From Caldora sp. SIO3E6 (GTDB taxonomy: Bacteria > Cyanobacteriota > Cyanobacteriia > Cyanobacteriales > Coleofasciculaceae), in NCBI GenBank assembly GCA_010672185.1, contig JAAHHL010000180.1:1-9622 (forward strand): a stretch of 9,622 bases of DNA, written 5' to 3'. The position numbers and the translations under genes were made by a program. The first letter of the stretch is position 1. Each line of letters opens with the position of its first letter. Shown here in pieces: positions 1 through 6,203 of this stretch. The notes beneath the pieces are model-generated. The model was not told the origin of the DNA. It saw only the letters and a list, made by a program, of their open reading frames with translations, and ran no database searches.

Positions 1-763
1 TCCCATCTTGAATCGGATACTCTGACGACAGGGGACAGATTTCCAGAGCAATTAGGGCATCCAACGGTTGATTCTGAGTAAAGTAAAGAGCTCCAATTGC
101 TCCCACCTCTTCTTTAGCTGATGCGACTAAATAAGTATCAACCACTGGAGCCTTTAACTGTTCCGCTAGAGCCAAGAGAATTGCCACAGATGCTTTATTA
201 TCTAAAGTATAGCTAGCAATGTAGTCCTTGAGCCGTATTGGTCTCTTGCGATGTTTACCAACCACCATGCGGGTTCCCGGTCTTATTCCTGCTGCTGCGA
301 GTTCTTCATCTGTACATTTGGTTTCAATCCAGACATCCTTCCACATCACTGGCTGATTTTCCTGCTGCGCTTTTTGGGGAGATTCATGGGAAACGTGGCG
401 GGAGCCAAAGGACAGAATACCACTAATGGTTTGTTGATCCCCCAATAAATCTACTACTCCCTCGCCATAAACCCAGGGAAAAGCTCCCCCCAATTGACGG
501 ACTTCTAAACGTCCCTCGCTACCTACAGTTTTAACAATGCCACCAATTTCATCTTTGTGAGCAGTCACTGCAATTGCACCTGCTTGCTTGCCAGGAATTT
601 TGGCGATTATATTTCCTGAGTGATCTTGCCAAGCTTCTACTCCCAACTCTTGCAACCGACTGAGTAGGTACTGATCAACTTCTCCTTCTACACCACTGGG
701 GGAATGGTGCAGTACTAGCGTTTCAATCCTGGTAAACAGCTGGTCGTAAGCTTCTTGGTTCAT
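1..763 (-). CDS. M42 family metallopeptidase (glutamyl aminopeptidase-like), 3' end off window
   Basis: The reverse strand is open from an ATG at 763-761 to the window edge, giving 254 residues without a stop; the C-terminus is missing. The family consists of cytosolic di-metal aminopeptidases that trim N-terminal residues from peptides. Family landmarks by my translation are AHKDEIGG (metal ligand H69, following acid D71), YTLDNKASVA (bridging D188), SAKEEVGAIGA (E218 general base, E219 ligand) and ALEICPLSSEYP (E241, where many relatives have Asp). K70 replaces the Met common in AHMDEIG. There is no signal peptide, which fits a cytosolic enzyme. The ATG is preferred because the protein begins directly at the family's N-terminal helix (MNQEAYDQLFTRIETL). 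No Shine-Dalgarno sequence is visible: the start codon is directly abutted by a heptamer array. It is transcribed divergently from the permease. The family call is secure; substrate is unknown. Confidence 0.9.
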   Translation of the reverse strand, partial: MNQEAYDQLFTRIETLVLHHSPSGVEGEVDQYLLSRLQELGVEAWQDHSGNIIAKIPGKQAGAIAVTAHKDEIGGIVKTVGSEGRLEVRQLGGAFPWVYGEGVVDLLGDQQTISGILSFGSRHVSHESPQKAQQENQPVMWKDVWIETKCTDEELAAAGIRPGTRMVVGKHRKRPIRLKDYIASYTLDNKASVAILLALAEQLKAPVVDTYLVASAKEEVGAIGALYFTQNQPLDALIALEICPLSSEYPIQDG

Positions 764-833
764 TGATAATTGACAATTGATAATTGATAATTGATAATTG
801 ACAATTGATAATTGATAATTGATAATTGATAAT
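764..833. repeat. Heptamer array, TGATAAT x10
   Basis: Ten uninterrupted 7-bp units. Eight read TGATAAT and two read TGACAAT (771-777 and 799-805). Read on the minus strand the unit is ATTATCA, and the last unit touches the ATG of the M42 gene. It is the left arm of a facing pair with the array at 928-1067. There are no unique spacers, so it is not CRISPR. Confidence 0.97.
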
Positions 834-843
834 TAATCAATCC

Positions 844-919
844 GGTTTAAAGCCTTTCCTTTTAAGGAGAAAAACTGTCCTTGAGATCTCCTTATGTTCA
901 GTCAAGCAAGGCTTTAACC
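844..919. repeat. Nested inverted repeats between the two heptamer arrays
   Basis: GGTTTAAAGCCTT (844-856) pairs with AAGGCTTTAACC (908-919) with a single bulged T. Inside it, TAAGGAGA (863-870) pairs perfectly with TCTCCTTA (887-894) around a 16-nt loop. Together with the flanking arrays this makes the whole 764-1067 stretch potentially foldable into one long hairpin or cruciform. No reading frame is supported here. Confidence 0.75.
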
Positions 920-927
920 TTCTTGTA

Positions 928-1067
928 ATTATTCATTATTCATTATTCATTATTCATTATCCATTATTCATTATCCATTATCCATTATCCATTATCCATT
1001 ATCCATTATCCATTATCCATTATTCATTATCCATTATCCATTATTCATTATTCATTATTCATTATCC
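928..1067. repeat. Heptamer array, ATTATTC/ATTATCC x20
   Basis: Exactly twenty 7-bp units (140 bp) of two interspersed variants, ATTATTC and ATTATCC. The ATTATCC variant differs by one base from ATTATCA, the reverse complement of the unit at 764-833, so the two arrays face each other. The array is followed by ATGATTAATTAA, a start-like triplet with a stop three codons later. The long frame through this array only translates the repeat. Confidence 0.97.
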
Positions 1068-1109
1068 ATGATTAATTAACGAAAGTGGAGCTACTTTCCT
1101 CCTCCTCAT

Positions 1110-1147
1110 AAAAAAAGTAGGCTTCACCGGAAGCGACGGGGAAGCCT
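1110..1147 (-). terminator. Putative intrinsic terminator, minus strand
   Basis: AGGCTTC (1119-1125) and GAAGCCT (1141-1147) form a perfect 7-bp stem with a 15-nt loop. On the plus strand the stem is preceded by seven A (1110-1116), so a minus-strand transcript would have the stem followed, after AC, by seven U. That is terminator-like for leftward transcription, but no protein gene lies immediately upstream on that strand. The long loop lowers confidence. Confidence 0.45.
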
Positions 1148-1207
1148 CACTTCAACCCTGACCACTAAAATAACTATGCAGCTTCGATCGATTTTTTACA
1201 ACCTAGG

Positions 1208-1280
1208 TCAAGGTTCTTGAACACCGAACCTAATAATTAACCTTGAATAAGTATTCAAACTCAACTCTCGCTTGGGTTTG
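1208..1280. other. Cluster of perfect and near-perfect stem-loops in intergenic DNA
   Basis: Four overlapping inverted repeats lie within 73 bp: TCAAGGTT (1208-1215) with AACCTTGA (1239-1246); AGGTTC (1211-1216) with GAACCT (1226-1231); TTGAATA (1243-1249) with TATTCAA (1252-1258); and CAAACTCAA (1256-1264) with TTGGGTTTG (1272-1280), nine pairs including one GT. Because they overlap they could be alternative structures. No T-run follows on the plus strand. On the minus strand they lie just upstream of the terminator-like hairpin. Confidence 0.6.
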
Positions 1281-1341
1281 AGCAACTGAAAAACTACCTG
1301 AGGCGGGAAAAATTTGGTTAATCTTAAAGTTGTTAAGAACC

Positions 1342-1487
1342 TTAAATTAGGATCTAAATGTCTTAACTTAGGATTTAGAATATTAACTTGGGCTATAAAG
1401 ATATTAACTTGGGCTATAAAGATATTAACTTGGGCTACAAAGATATTAACTCAGGCTACAAAGATATTAACTCAAGATGGTCAAATG
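1342..1487. repeat. 21-bp direct repeats with TTAAC core, phased at about two helical turns
   Basis: TTAAC begins at 1363, 1383, 1404, 1425, 1446 and 1467, steps of 20, 21, 21, 21 and 21 bp. A degenerate TTAAA copy lies at 1342 and a further TTAAC at 1498 (31 bp on, about three turns). The central units read TTAACTTGGGCTATAAAGATA with one to three changes each; the outer copies decay. The array ends about 120 bp before the permease start. Same-face spacing is compatible with a multi-site regulator, though 21-bp minisatellites also occur without function. Confidence 0.85.
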
Positions 1488-1557
1488 TTGAGTTATGTTA
1501 ACACTTGGTGCGTACTACAAAATGAAAGACAGCATATTCACTGAGTTTCGGTAAGTC

Positions 1558-1565
1558 GCGATCGC
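1558..1565. repeat. HIP1 octamer GCGATCGC upstream of the permease
   Basis: Exact GCGATCGC palindrome, the highly iterated octamer typical of many cyanobacterial genomes. This is the only one of the six copies that lies outside a gene or gene fragment. Confidence 0.9.
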
Positions 1566-1585
1566 TCAAGACTAATCATCTCCTG

Positions 1586-1592
1586 TATAAAT
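1586..1592 (+). promoter_or_regulatory. Possible -10 element for the permease
   Basis: TATAAAT preceded by TG (TGTATAAAT) ends 16 bp before the permease ATG at 1609. No convincing -35 hexamer is visible at 16-18 bp upstream, so the call rests on one hexamer in AT-rich DNA. If it is used, the 5' leader is only a few nucleotides to about ten nucleotides long. No Shine-Dalgarno sequence precedes the ATG. Confidence 0.3.
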
Positions 1593-1608
1593 ACTGATAA
1601 CGATAGCA

Positions 1609-2586
1609 ATGCCTACTTTCAGCAAAATCTTCGGTATCCTCCTCGCTACCATCCTTGGCTCTGGCGGGGTGATTGCCATATTTTATGGACTAAATTACCT
1701 GACTAACTTCTTACCCAGTAAATGGCGTCACCGAGTCATTCCTTGGATTTACTTAGCACCCGCACTCCTAGTACTGAGTGCTTATCTGTTCCTCCCTACC
1801 CTGAATACCGTTTACCTCAGTTTTTTAGATCAGCGCTCTGAAAACTTCGTTGGGCTAGATAACTATATTTTTGCTTTTACTAATAGTACGATGCTAACTG
1901 CCTTTAGTAATAATATCTTGTGGTTAGTGCTGGTAACTAGTTTCAGTGTAGGCTTAGGACTAATCATCGCTGTCCTAGTAGACCGGGTAAGCTATGAGTC
2001 ATTTGCTAAGGCTTTAATCTTTTTGCCCTTAGCTATCTCCTTTGTGGGAGCAAGCGTAATTTGGCGCTTTATGTATGCTTTTCGTCCCGCAGGAACCGCC
2101 CAAATTGGTTTGCTCAATGGCATAATTACGAGTCTGGGATTTGAGCCAATTGGTTGGTTGGTGGAGCGTTCGATTAATAACTTTGCCTTAATTGCGATTA
2201 TGATCTGGCTGCAAACAGGTTTTTGCACTATCTTGTTCTCTGCTGCGGTTAAGGGGATTCCCCAAGATATTATCGAAGCGGCACGGATGGATGGAGCGAG
2301 TGAATGGCAAATATTCTGGAAAATTACCATTCCGATGATTAAATCCACCATGACTGTTGTTGCAACAACGGTAGTGATTATGGTGCTCAAAGTCTTTGAT
2401 ATTGTTTGGGTAATGACTAATGGGAATCAAGGCACAGAAGTAATTGCCAGTCGAATGCTTAAAGAAATGTTCAATTCAAGAGACTTTGGACGGGGTAGTG
2501 CGATCGCGGTTATTTTGTTACTGGTCATTGTCCCCGTCATGATTGGTAATATTCGCCGCTTCCAGCAGCAAGAGCAGTTCCGTTAA
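1609..2586 (+). CDS. Sugar-type ABC transporter permease (MalF/UgpA family, GgtC/AglF-like)
   Basis: A 325-residue inner-membrane permease that would form half of the channel of a carbohydrate or compatible-solute importer. Hydrophobic segments lie near residues 8-31 (an extra N-terminal helix), 45-68, 100-124, 133-155, 185-210, 242-268 and 295-315. The cytoplasmic EAA loop that contacts the ATPase is clear: EAARMDGASEW begins at residue 223 and runs on to ITIP at 239-242. The extra N-terminal helix, the IPWIYLAPALLVLSAYL segment and FVGLDNY resemble GgtC (glucosylglycerol uptake) and AglF (alpha-glucoside uptake), but the substrate cannot be fixed. A partner permease, binding protein and ATPase would be expected; none is in the window, and a sensor kinase follows 199 bp downstream instead. 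Its last 159 bp were duplicated and survive as a broken copy at 5799-5953. A HIP1 octamer lies at 2500-2507. Confidence 0.92.
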   Translation: MPTFSKIFGILLATILGSGGVIAIFYGLNYLTNFLPSKWRHRVIPWIYLAPALLVLSAYLFLPTLNTVYLSFLDQRSENFVGLDNYIFAFTNSTMLTAFSNNILWLVLVTSFSVGLGLIIAVLVDRVSYESFAKALIFLPLAISFVGASVIWRFMYAFRPAGTAQIGLLNGIITSLGFEPIGWLVERSINNFALIAIMIWLQTGFCTILFSAAVKGIPQDIIEAARMDGASEWQIFWKITIPMIKSTMTVVATTVVIMVLKVFDIVWVMTNGNQGTEVIASRMLKEMFNSRDFGRGSAIAVILLLVIVPVMIGNIRRFQQQEQFR

Positions 2587-2621
2587 TTGGTTGTTTGTTG
2601 TTTGTTGTTTGTTGTTTGTTG
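2587..2621. repeat. Heptamer array TTGGTTG + TTTGTTG x4, directly after the permease stop
   Basis: Five 7-bp units start at the base after the permease TAA: TTGGTTG and then four TTTGTTG. The array at 5954-6002 occupies the same place in copy B but has evolved to alternating TTTGTTA/TTTGTCC. Confidence 0.93.
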
Positions 2622-2637
2622 GACAATCTTTATCAAT

Positions 2638-2665
2638 GGATAATTGATAATTGATAATTGATAAT
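2638..2665. repeat. Heptamer array GGATAAT + TGATAAT x3
   Basis: Four units of the same family as 764-833, facing the ATTATCC-type units at 2751-2785 across an 85-bp spacer. Copy B has no array of this family. Confidence 0.9.
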
Positions 2666-2716
2666 TGGTTGATTTTGTCTAAGAACTATGACCCTCGTTC
2701 CTTGCTACCGCTTTCG

Positions 2717-2731
2717 AGGATTGTCAATCCT
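2717..2731. other. Perfect 15-bp palindrome in the permease-kinase 1 gap
   Basis: AGGATTG, a single T, then CAATCCT lies near the middle of the spacer between the two facing arrays. There is no T-run after it, so it is not a convincing terminator for the permease. Confidence 0.6.
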
Positions 2732-2750
2732 ATTCTTTCAAAGAAATGTA

Positions 2751-2785
2751 ATTATCCATTATCCATTGTTCATTATCAATTATTA
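2751..2785. repeat. Heptamer array ATTATCC-type x5, abutting the kinase 1 start codon
   Basis: Units are ATTATCC, ATTATCC, ATTGTTC, ATTATCA and ATTATTA, and the next base is the A of the kinase 1 ATG at 2786. The array therefore occupies the place of a ribosome binding site; no Shine-Dalgarno sequence is present. Confidence 0.9.
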
Positions 2786-5746
2786 ATGGCTTATGAACAT
2801 AAATTATTTAGCTCTATGAATCATAAATTACCTTTACGCATAGTTTTAATTGTGCCCTTTGTAGTGCAATTAGTGGGAACTGTCGGATTGGTGGGTTATT
2901 TATCTTATCGTAGTGGTCAACAAGCAGTAGAAAATCTCTCAGAGCGCTTGATGACGGAAGTGGTAGAGCAAGTAAATTTGTATATTCAACAGAATCTTCA
3001 GACAGCAATGCAAATTAATAAAATGAATCTTGAAGCTGTCCGAAGTCAAGCGCTAGATTTAAATAATTTGGCCGAAATTGAGAAACTCCTATGGCTACGC
3101 ATCAAACAATTTGAAACTGTGACTGGTATCTTCTTGGGTTTCCCTGACGGTACGTTTCGAGTCACTCACCGCAGAACTGAACAACCGGGAAGAATTGAAG
3201 GGATGCTTTCCGATGCGGAACGCCCGGAGCGATTAACTATGTATCTTTTGGATCAATGGGGCAATCGTGCCGAAGAGCTTTTTTCACTCGATCCATTCTT
3301 CATCAACAAAACCCTTTGGTATCAAGGTGCAGTGAGTAATCGCGCTCCTGGTTGGACAAAATCTTTCCAAGTGGGGAAACTGCCAATACTAGCGGTTAAC
3401 ACCTATACGCCGTTTTTCGATCAGCAAGAGCAATTGCAAGGAATTTTTGCAGTCAATGTCGGTTTAACACTAATACAAGATTTTTTGAACTCTCTGGATA
3501 TTTGTCATGGTTGTCGCATTGCAATTATTGATGAAGATGGCTGGTTGCTGGCTAGTTCCGTTGATGAGAAACCGTTTCTTACCCCCGAATTAAAGGATAA
3601 AACGGATAAGTATGGCAACTATCATGGCTCCTTCCAACGATTGAAACCCAGTGAGAGCAAAGATCCTGCCATTGCCACCGCCGCCAACTACTGGCAAACT
3701 TTATCCCCGGAAAACAATACCATGACGCGATCGCAATTCCGTCTGGAGCAAGAGCAATATTGGCTGCAACTGACACCTTTAGCATTTTCCAATCCGGAAA
3801 TATCCCATCCTAACTGGATGATTGCCATTATTGTCCCCCAGTCAGAATTTATGGCACAGATTAATGCCAATAGGAGAATAACCATCATTCTTTGTATTTT
3901 GGCTTTGGTTGTCGCCACAGTCTTGGGTGTATTGACGGCTCGTTGGATTACTAGACCAATTTTGCAATTAAACCAAGCCGCAAAAAGTATAAGTCAAGGA
4001 AAATGGGCTCAAGAAACCAAAGTAGAGAGCAATCGTGTTGATGAAGTGGGGGAATTAGCTCAGTCTTTCAACCGTATGGCAACCGAATTACAAGCTTTAT
4101 TAGAAACCCTAGAACAACGAGTAATAGCTCGAACTACGGAACTGGAAATAGCGAAAGAAAACGCAGAGGTGGCAAACCAAGCTAAAAGCACTTTTATTGC
4201 TAACATGAGTCATGAATTGCGTTCTCCACTGAATGCCATTTTAGGTTTTTCCCAGTTGTTAGCCTGTTCTCCCCAACTGGACTCCGAGCACCGAGATAGT
4301 ATTCGCATTATCAACCAAAGTGGTGAACATCTGTTGACTCTGATCAATAACGTTTTAGACCTCTCCAAAATTGAAGCCGGAAGGACGACGCTAAATCCCC
4401 AAAATTTCGACCTTTGGAATTTGCTTGACCAAACCGAAGATATGTTTCGATTACGAGCCGAAAATCAAGGTTTAAAATTACTATTTAAGCGAGGAGCCTC
4501 GGTTCCTCGTTATCTTTATACAGACTTATTGAAGTTACGCCAAATTTTAATTAACTTACTCAACAATGCCCTCAAATTTACCACAGAAGGTAGTGTTACT
4601 TTACGAGTTACCACGAAATCGTCATTTGTCAGTAGTCAATGGTCATTTGTCAATAGTCATTTGTCATTTGTCAATGGTCATTCGTCCTCTGTCAATAATC
4701 AAGCAAAAGACCAAGGACAAACAACCAATGACCAACAACCACCCACCAAGAACCAACAACAAATGACCAATCACAAAGAACAAACAACCAACAACCAACA
4801 ACAAATAACAATTCAATTTGAAGTGGAAGATACAGGCGTAGGTATTGCCACAGAAGATCTAGAGCAACTATTTCAAGCTTTCAACCAAACCCAAACGGGA
4901 AAGGATACCCAAGAAGGAACAGGGTTAGGCTTAGTCATTAGTCGTAAATTTGTGCAATTGATGGGTGGTGAAATTACGGTTAAAAGTCAAGTAGGTGTAG
5001 GTAGTACCTTTACCTTTAATATTCAAGCTCCTTTAGGAAATACTGAAATCATAGCCCCTCAATCACCCAACTGCAATATCCTGACCCTGGCTCCTAACCA
5101 ACCCCGCTACAAAATTCTGGTGGTAGATGATAAAACTACCAATCGTCAACTGTTAATTAAACTCCTCAGTCCCCTTGGGTTGGAATTGCTCGAAGCTAGT
5201 AATGGTGAAGAAGCGATCGTTATTTGGCAAGAGTGGGAACCGGATCTGATCTTTATGGATATGCGGATGCCAGTAATGGATGGTTATCAGGCAACAAGGC
5301 AGATTAAAAGTAGTACTCAAGCTCGCAATACGGTGGTTATTGCTTTGACTGCAAGTGTACTGGAAGAGGAAAAAAGTATTGTGCTCTCAGCAGGTTGTGA
5401 TGACTTTGTAGGAAAGCCCTTTAGAGGGTCGGTGATTTTCGATATACTAACGAAGCATTTAGGCGTTCAATATATTTGTGAAGCAACCCATGAAACTTTG
5501 GTAAAAGTACCTAGTTATGACCTCAAGGCTACAGAACTCAAGATCATGCCAACGGATTGGTTGGCTCAGCTGTATCAGGCTGCCACTGCTCTCGATGAAG
5601 AACTAATCTTGAGTTTACTGCAACCAATCCGTGAGCTTTACCCACCTTTAGCTACAGCTTTAACTGATTTAGTACACCAATATCGCTTTGATAAAATTAA
5701 GAAGTTGATTGAGGAGTGTAATAGGGAATTGAGAATTGAGAATTGA
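2786..5746 (+). CDS. Hybrid sensor histidine kinase 1 (Cache-like sensor, HAMP, HisKA, HATPase_c, receiver)
   Basis: A 986-residue membrane kinase that would sense an extracytoplasmic signal and relay phosphate from His to its own Asp. Order: TM1 (19-40), Cache-like sensor (41-360), TM2 (365-387), HAMP, coiled coil, HisKA with NMSHELRSPLN (phospho-His H476), HATPase_c with N-box ending at N594, G1 DTGVG (682-686) and G2 GTGLGL (711-716). The receiver starts at YKILVVDDK (775), with phospho-Asp D825, T855 and K877, followed by a helical tail of about 90 residues. Residues 612-674, between N-box and G1, are encoded by a heptamer array and are S/N/Q/T-rich. The start at 2786 was chosen over an upstream TTG frame because it aligns residue for residue with kinase 2 (25 residues to the PF in TM1). 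The sensor carries CHGC at 240-243, absent from kinase 2. There is no output domain, so a separate Hpt or regulator is needed. HIP1 lies at 3727-3734. The ligand is unknown. Confidence 0.93.
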   Translation: MAYEHKLFSSMNHKLPLRIVLIVPFVVQLVGTVGLVGYLSYRSGQQAVENLSERLMTEVVEQVNLYIQQNLQTAMQINKMNLEAVRSQALDLNNLAEIEKLLWLRIKQFETVTGIFLGFPDGTFRVTHRRTEQPGRIEGMLSDAERPERLTMYLLDQWGNRAEELFSLDPFFINKTLWYQGAVSNRAPGWTKSFQVGKLPILAVNTYTPFFDQQEQLQGIFAVNVGLTLIQDFLNSLDICHGCRIAIIDEDGWLLASSVDEKPFLTPELKDKTDKYGNYHGSFQRLKPSESKDPAIATAANYWQTLSPENNTMTRSQFRLEQEQYWLQLTPLAFSNPEISHPNWMIAIIVPQSEFMAQINANRRITIILCILALVVATVLGVLTARWITRPILQLNQAAKSISQGKWAQETKVESNRVDEVGELAQSFNRMATELQALLETLEQRVIARTTELEIAKENAEVANQAKSTFIANMSHELRSPLNAILGFSQLLACSPQLDSEHRDSIRIINQSGEHLLTLINNVLDLSKIEAGRTTLNPQNFDLWNLLDQTEDMFRLRAENQGLKLLFKRGASVPRYLYTDLLKLRQILINLLNNALKFTTEGSVTLRVTTKSSFVSSQWSFVNSHLSFVNGHSSSVNNQAKDQGQTTNDQQPPTKNQQQMTNHKEQTTNNQQQITIQFEVEDTGVGIATEDLEQLFQAFNQTQTGKDTQEGTGLGLVISRKFVQLMGGEITVKSQVGVGSTFTFNIQAPLGNTEIIAPQSPNCNILTLAPNQPRYKILVVDDKTTNRQLLIKLLSPLGLELLEASNGEEAIVIWQEWEPDLIFMDMRMPVMDGYQATRQIKSSTQARNTVVIALTASVLEEEKSIVLSAGCDDFVGKPFRGSVIFDILTKHLGVQYICEATHETLVKVPSYDLKATELKIMPTDWLAQLYQAATALDEELILSLLQPIRELYPPLATALTDLVHQYRFDKIKKLIEECNRELRIEN
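4621..4809. repeat. In-frame heptamer pair inside kinase 1: 11 left units, 1 linker, 15 right units
   Basis: Twenty-seven consecutive 7-bp units (189 bp, 63 codons) sit within the ATPase domain. The left arm (4621-4697) has eleven units beginning GTC (GTCATTT, GTCAATG, GTCAATA and variants). A linker ATCAAGC (4698-4704) follows. The right arm (4705-4809) has fifteen units, nearly all ending AC (CAATGAC, AAATGAC, CAACAAC and variants). GTCATTT and AAATGAC are reverse complements, so the arms face each other. Translation is free of stops and has a seven-residue period (WSFVNSH, LSFVNGH, then T/N/Q/K-rich). Confidence 0.95.
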
Positions 5747-5758
5747 GAATTGAGAATG
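5724..5758. repeat. Heptamer array GGGAATT + GAGAATT-type x5 covering the kinase 1 stop
   Basis: Units are GGGAATT, GAGAATT, GAGAATT, GAGAATT and GAGAATG. The kinase 1 C-terminal residues ELRIEN and its TGA stop (5744-5746) are encoded inside this array. The array at 9181-9320 is its homologue after kinase 2, expanded to twenty units. Confidence 0.93.
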
Positions 5759-5798
5759 GGAAATCTCTGGATAACTGGAGTTTCTCAAGGGGTAGCAA

Positions 5799-5953
5799 CA
5801 AGGCACAGAAGTAATTGCCAGTCGGATGCTCAAAGAAATGTTCAATTCAAGAGACTTTGGACGGGGTAGTGCGATCGCGGTTATTTTGTTACTGGCAGTT
5901 CCGTAATAATTGGTAATATTCACCGCTTCCAACAACAGGAGCAGTTGCGGTAA
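5799..5953 (+). pseudogene. Truncated, frameshifted duplicate of the permease 3' end
   Basis: Starting at CAAGGCACAGAAG, 155 bp match permease bases 2428-2586 down to the TAA stop. The first ~90 bp differ at only a few positions and include the same HIP1 octamer (5871-5878). After TTACTGG the copy has 13 bp where the gene has 17, a net 4-bp deletion that breaks the frame, and the match then resumes at ATTGGTAATATTC. There is no start codon in the permease frame and no membrane domain. It marks the left edge of the second duplication copy rather than a functional gene. Confidence 0.93.
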
Positions 5954-6002
5954 ATTGGTTCTTTGTTATTTGTCCTTTGTTATTTGTCCTTTGTTATTTG
6001 TC
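5954..6002. repeat. Heptamer array x7 (TTTGTTA/TTTGTCC alternating) after the permease remnant
   Basis: One ATTGGTT unit is followed by three copies of a 14-bp pair, CTTTGTT + ATTTGTC in this phase. It sits at the same place relative to the permease stop as the array at 2587-2621, but the unit sequence has changed. It faces seven near-complementary units at 6142-6190. Confidence 0.9.
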
Positions 6003-6004
6003 AT

Positions 6005-6017
6005 AGCGCTTCGCGCT
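6005..6017. other. Short GC hairpin AGCGC-TTC-GCGCT
   Basis: A perfect 5-bp stem with a three-base loop lies immediately after the left array in the gap before kinase 2. There is no T-run, so it is not a terminator by itself. Confidence 0.5.
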
Positions 6018-6058
6018 GGTGTATTTACACTATCAATGAAACTTCACATTTTCTATTA

Positions 6059-6072
6059 CCCATTCCCCATTC
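6059..6072. repeat. Two CCCATTC heptamers in the gap before kinase 2
   Basis: Two perfect units. The reverse complement, GAATGGG, is the unit variant seen in the arrays at 5752-5760 and 9202-9320, so these are a minimal facing partner of that family. Nothing else recognisable lies between 6073 and 6141. Confidence 0.7.
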
Positions 6073-6141
6073 CCAAGTCAGCCAAACTTGTAACTATACC
6101 AGGGCGAACTGCTATAGATATTCCTGTGTTAAGAGTCAGGC

Positions 6142-6190
6142 AAATGACCAGGGACAAACAACCAATGACCAAGGACAAATGACTAAGGAC
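6142..6190. repeat. Heptamer array x7 (AAATGAC/CAAGGAC type) just before kinase 2
   Basis: Units are AAATGAC, CAGGGAC, AAACAAC, CAATGAC, CAAGGAC, AAATGAC and TAAGGAC. The array has the same number of units as its facing partner at 5954-6002 and belongs to the family of the right arm inside the kinases. The last unit contains AAGGA, 14 nt before the ATG at 6204, a little far for a standard ribosome binding site. Confidence 0.9.
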
Positions 6191-6203
6191 AATAAAGACT
6201 ATA

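Noticed and set aside
764..1067. CRISPR array
   Set aside because: Units are 7 bp and directly contiguous with no unique spacers, and there are no cas genes. The same holds for the other arrays.
826..1071. 81-codon plus-strand frame with repeated HYPLFII-type peptide
   Set aside because: It is only the translation of the ATTATYC array; a 7-bp unit without stops gives a seven-residue periodic peptide in any frame. No ribosome binding site or domain.
1081..1147. Yfr1-like small RNA on the plus strand (hairpin GAAAGT/ACTTTC, CU-rich single strand, second hairpin)
   Set aside because: The layout is suggestive but the ACUCCUCACAC core is absent and the U-run lies on the minus-strand side of the second stem.
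1184..1196. TCGATCGATTTTTT as a plus-strand terminator
   Set aside because: The palindrome is only 8 bp with no loop, so it cannot form a usable hairpin before the T-run.
1314..1544. 76-codon frame from a TTG with KILTWAI repeats
   Set aside because: It translates the 21-bp repeats; the one 20-bp step shifts the repeat within the frame, so the peptide repeat is not what is conserved. No ATG and no ribosome binding site.
1992..2430. Minus-strand frames of 132 and 80 codons across the permease
   Set aside because: They are antisense shadows of a clear membrane protein gene, with no start signals or family features.
2651..2785. 45-residue N-terminal extension of kinase 1 from a TTG
   Set aside because: It is encoded by heptamers and the spacer, has no counterpart in kinase 2, and the ATG at 2786 aligns exactly with the kinase 2 start.
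3579..3918. Minus-strand frames inside kinase 1
   Set aside because: Antisense shadows of the well-supported sensor and TM2 coding sequence.
5470..5746. C-terminal tail of the kinases as an Hpt domain
   Set aside because: The tail is helical and contains LVHQYRF, but lacks the HxLKG-type phospho-His motif, so phosphotransfer cannot be claimed.
5910..6182. 90-codon frame between the permease remnant and kinase 2
   Set aside because: It starts inside the pseudogene in another frame and runs through two heptamer arrays; no recognisable protein features.
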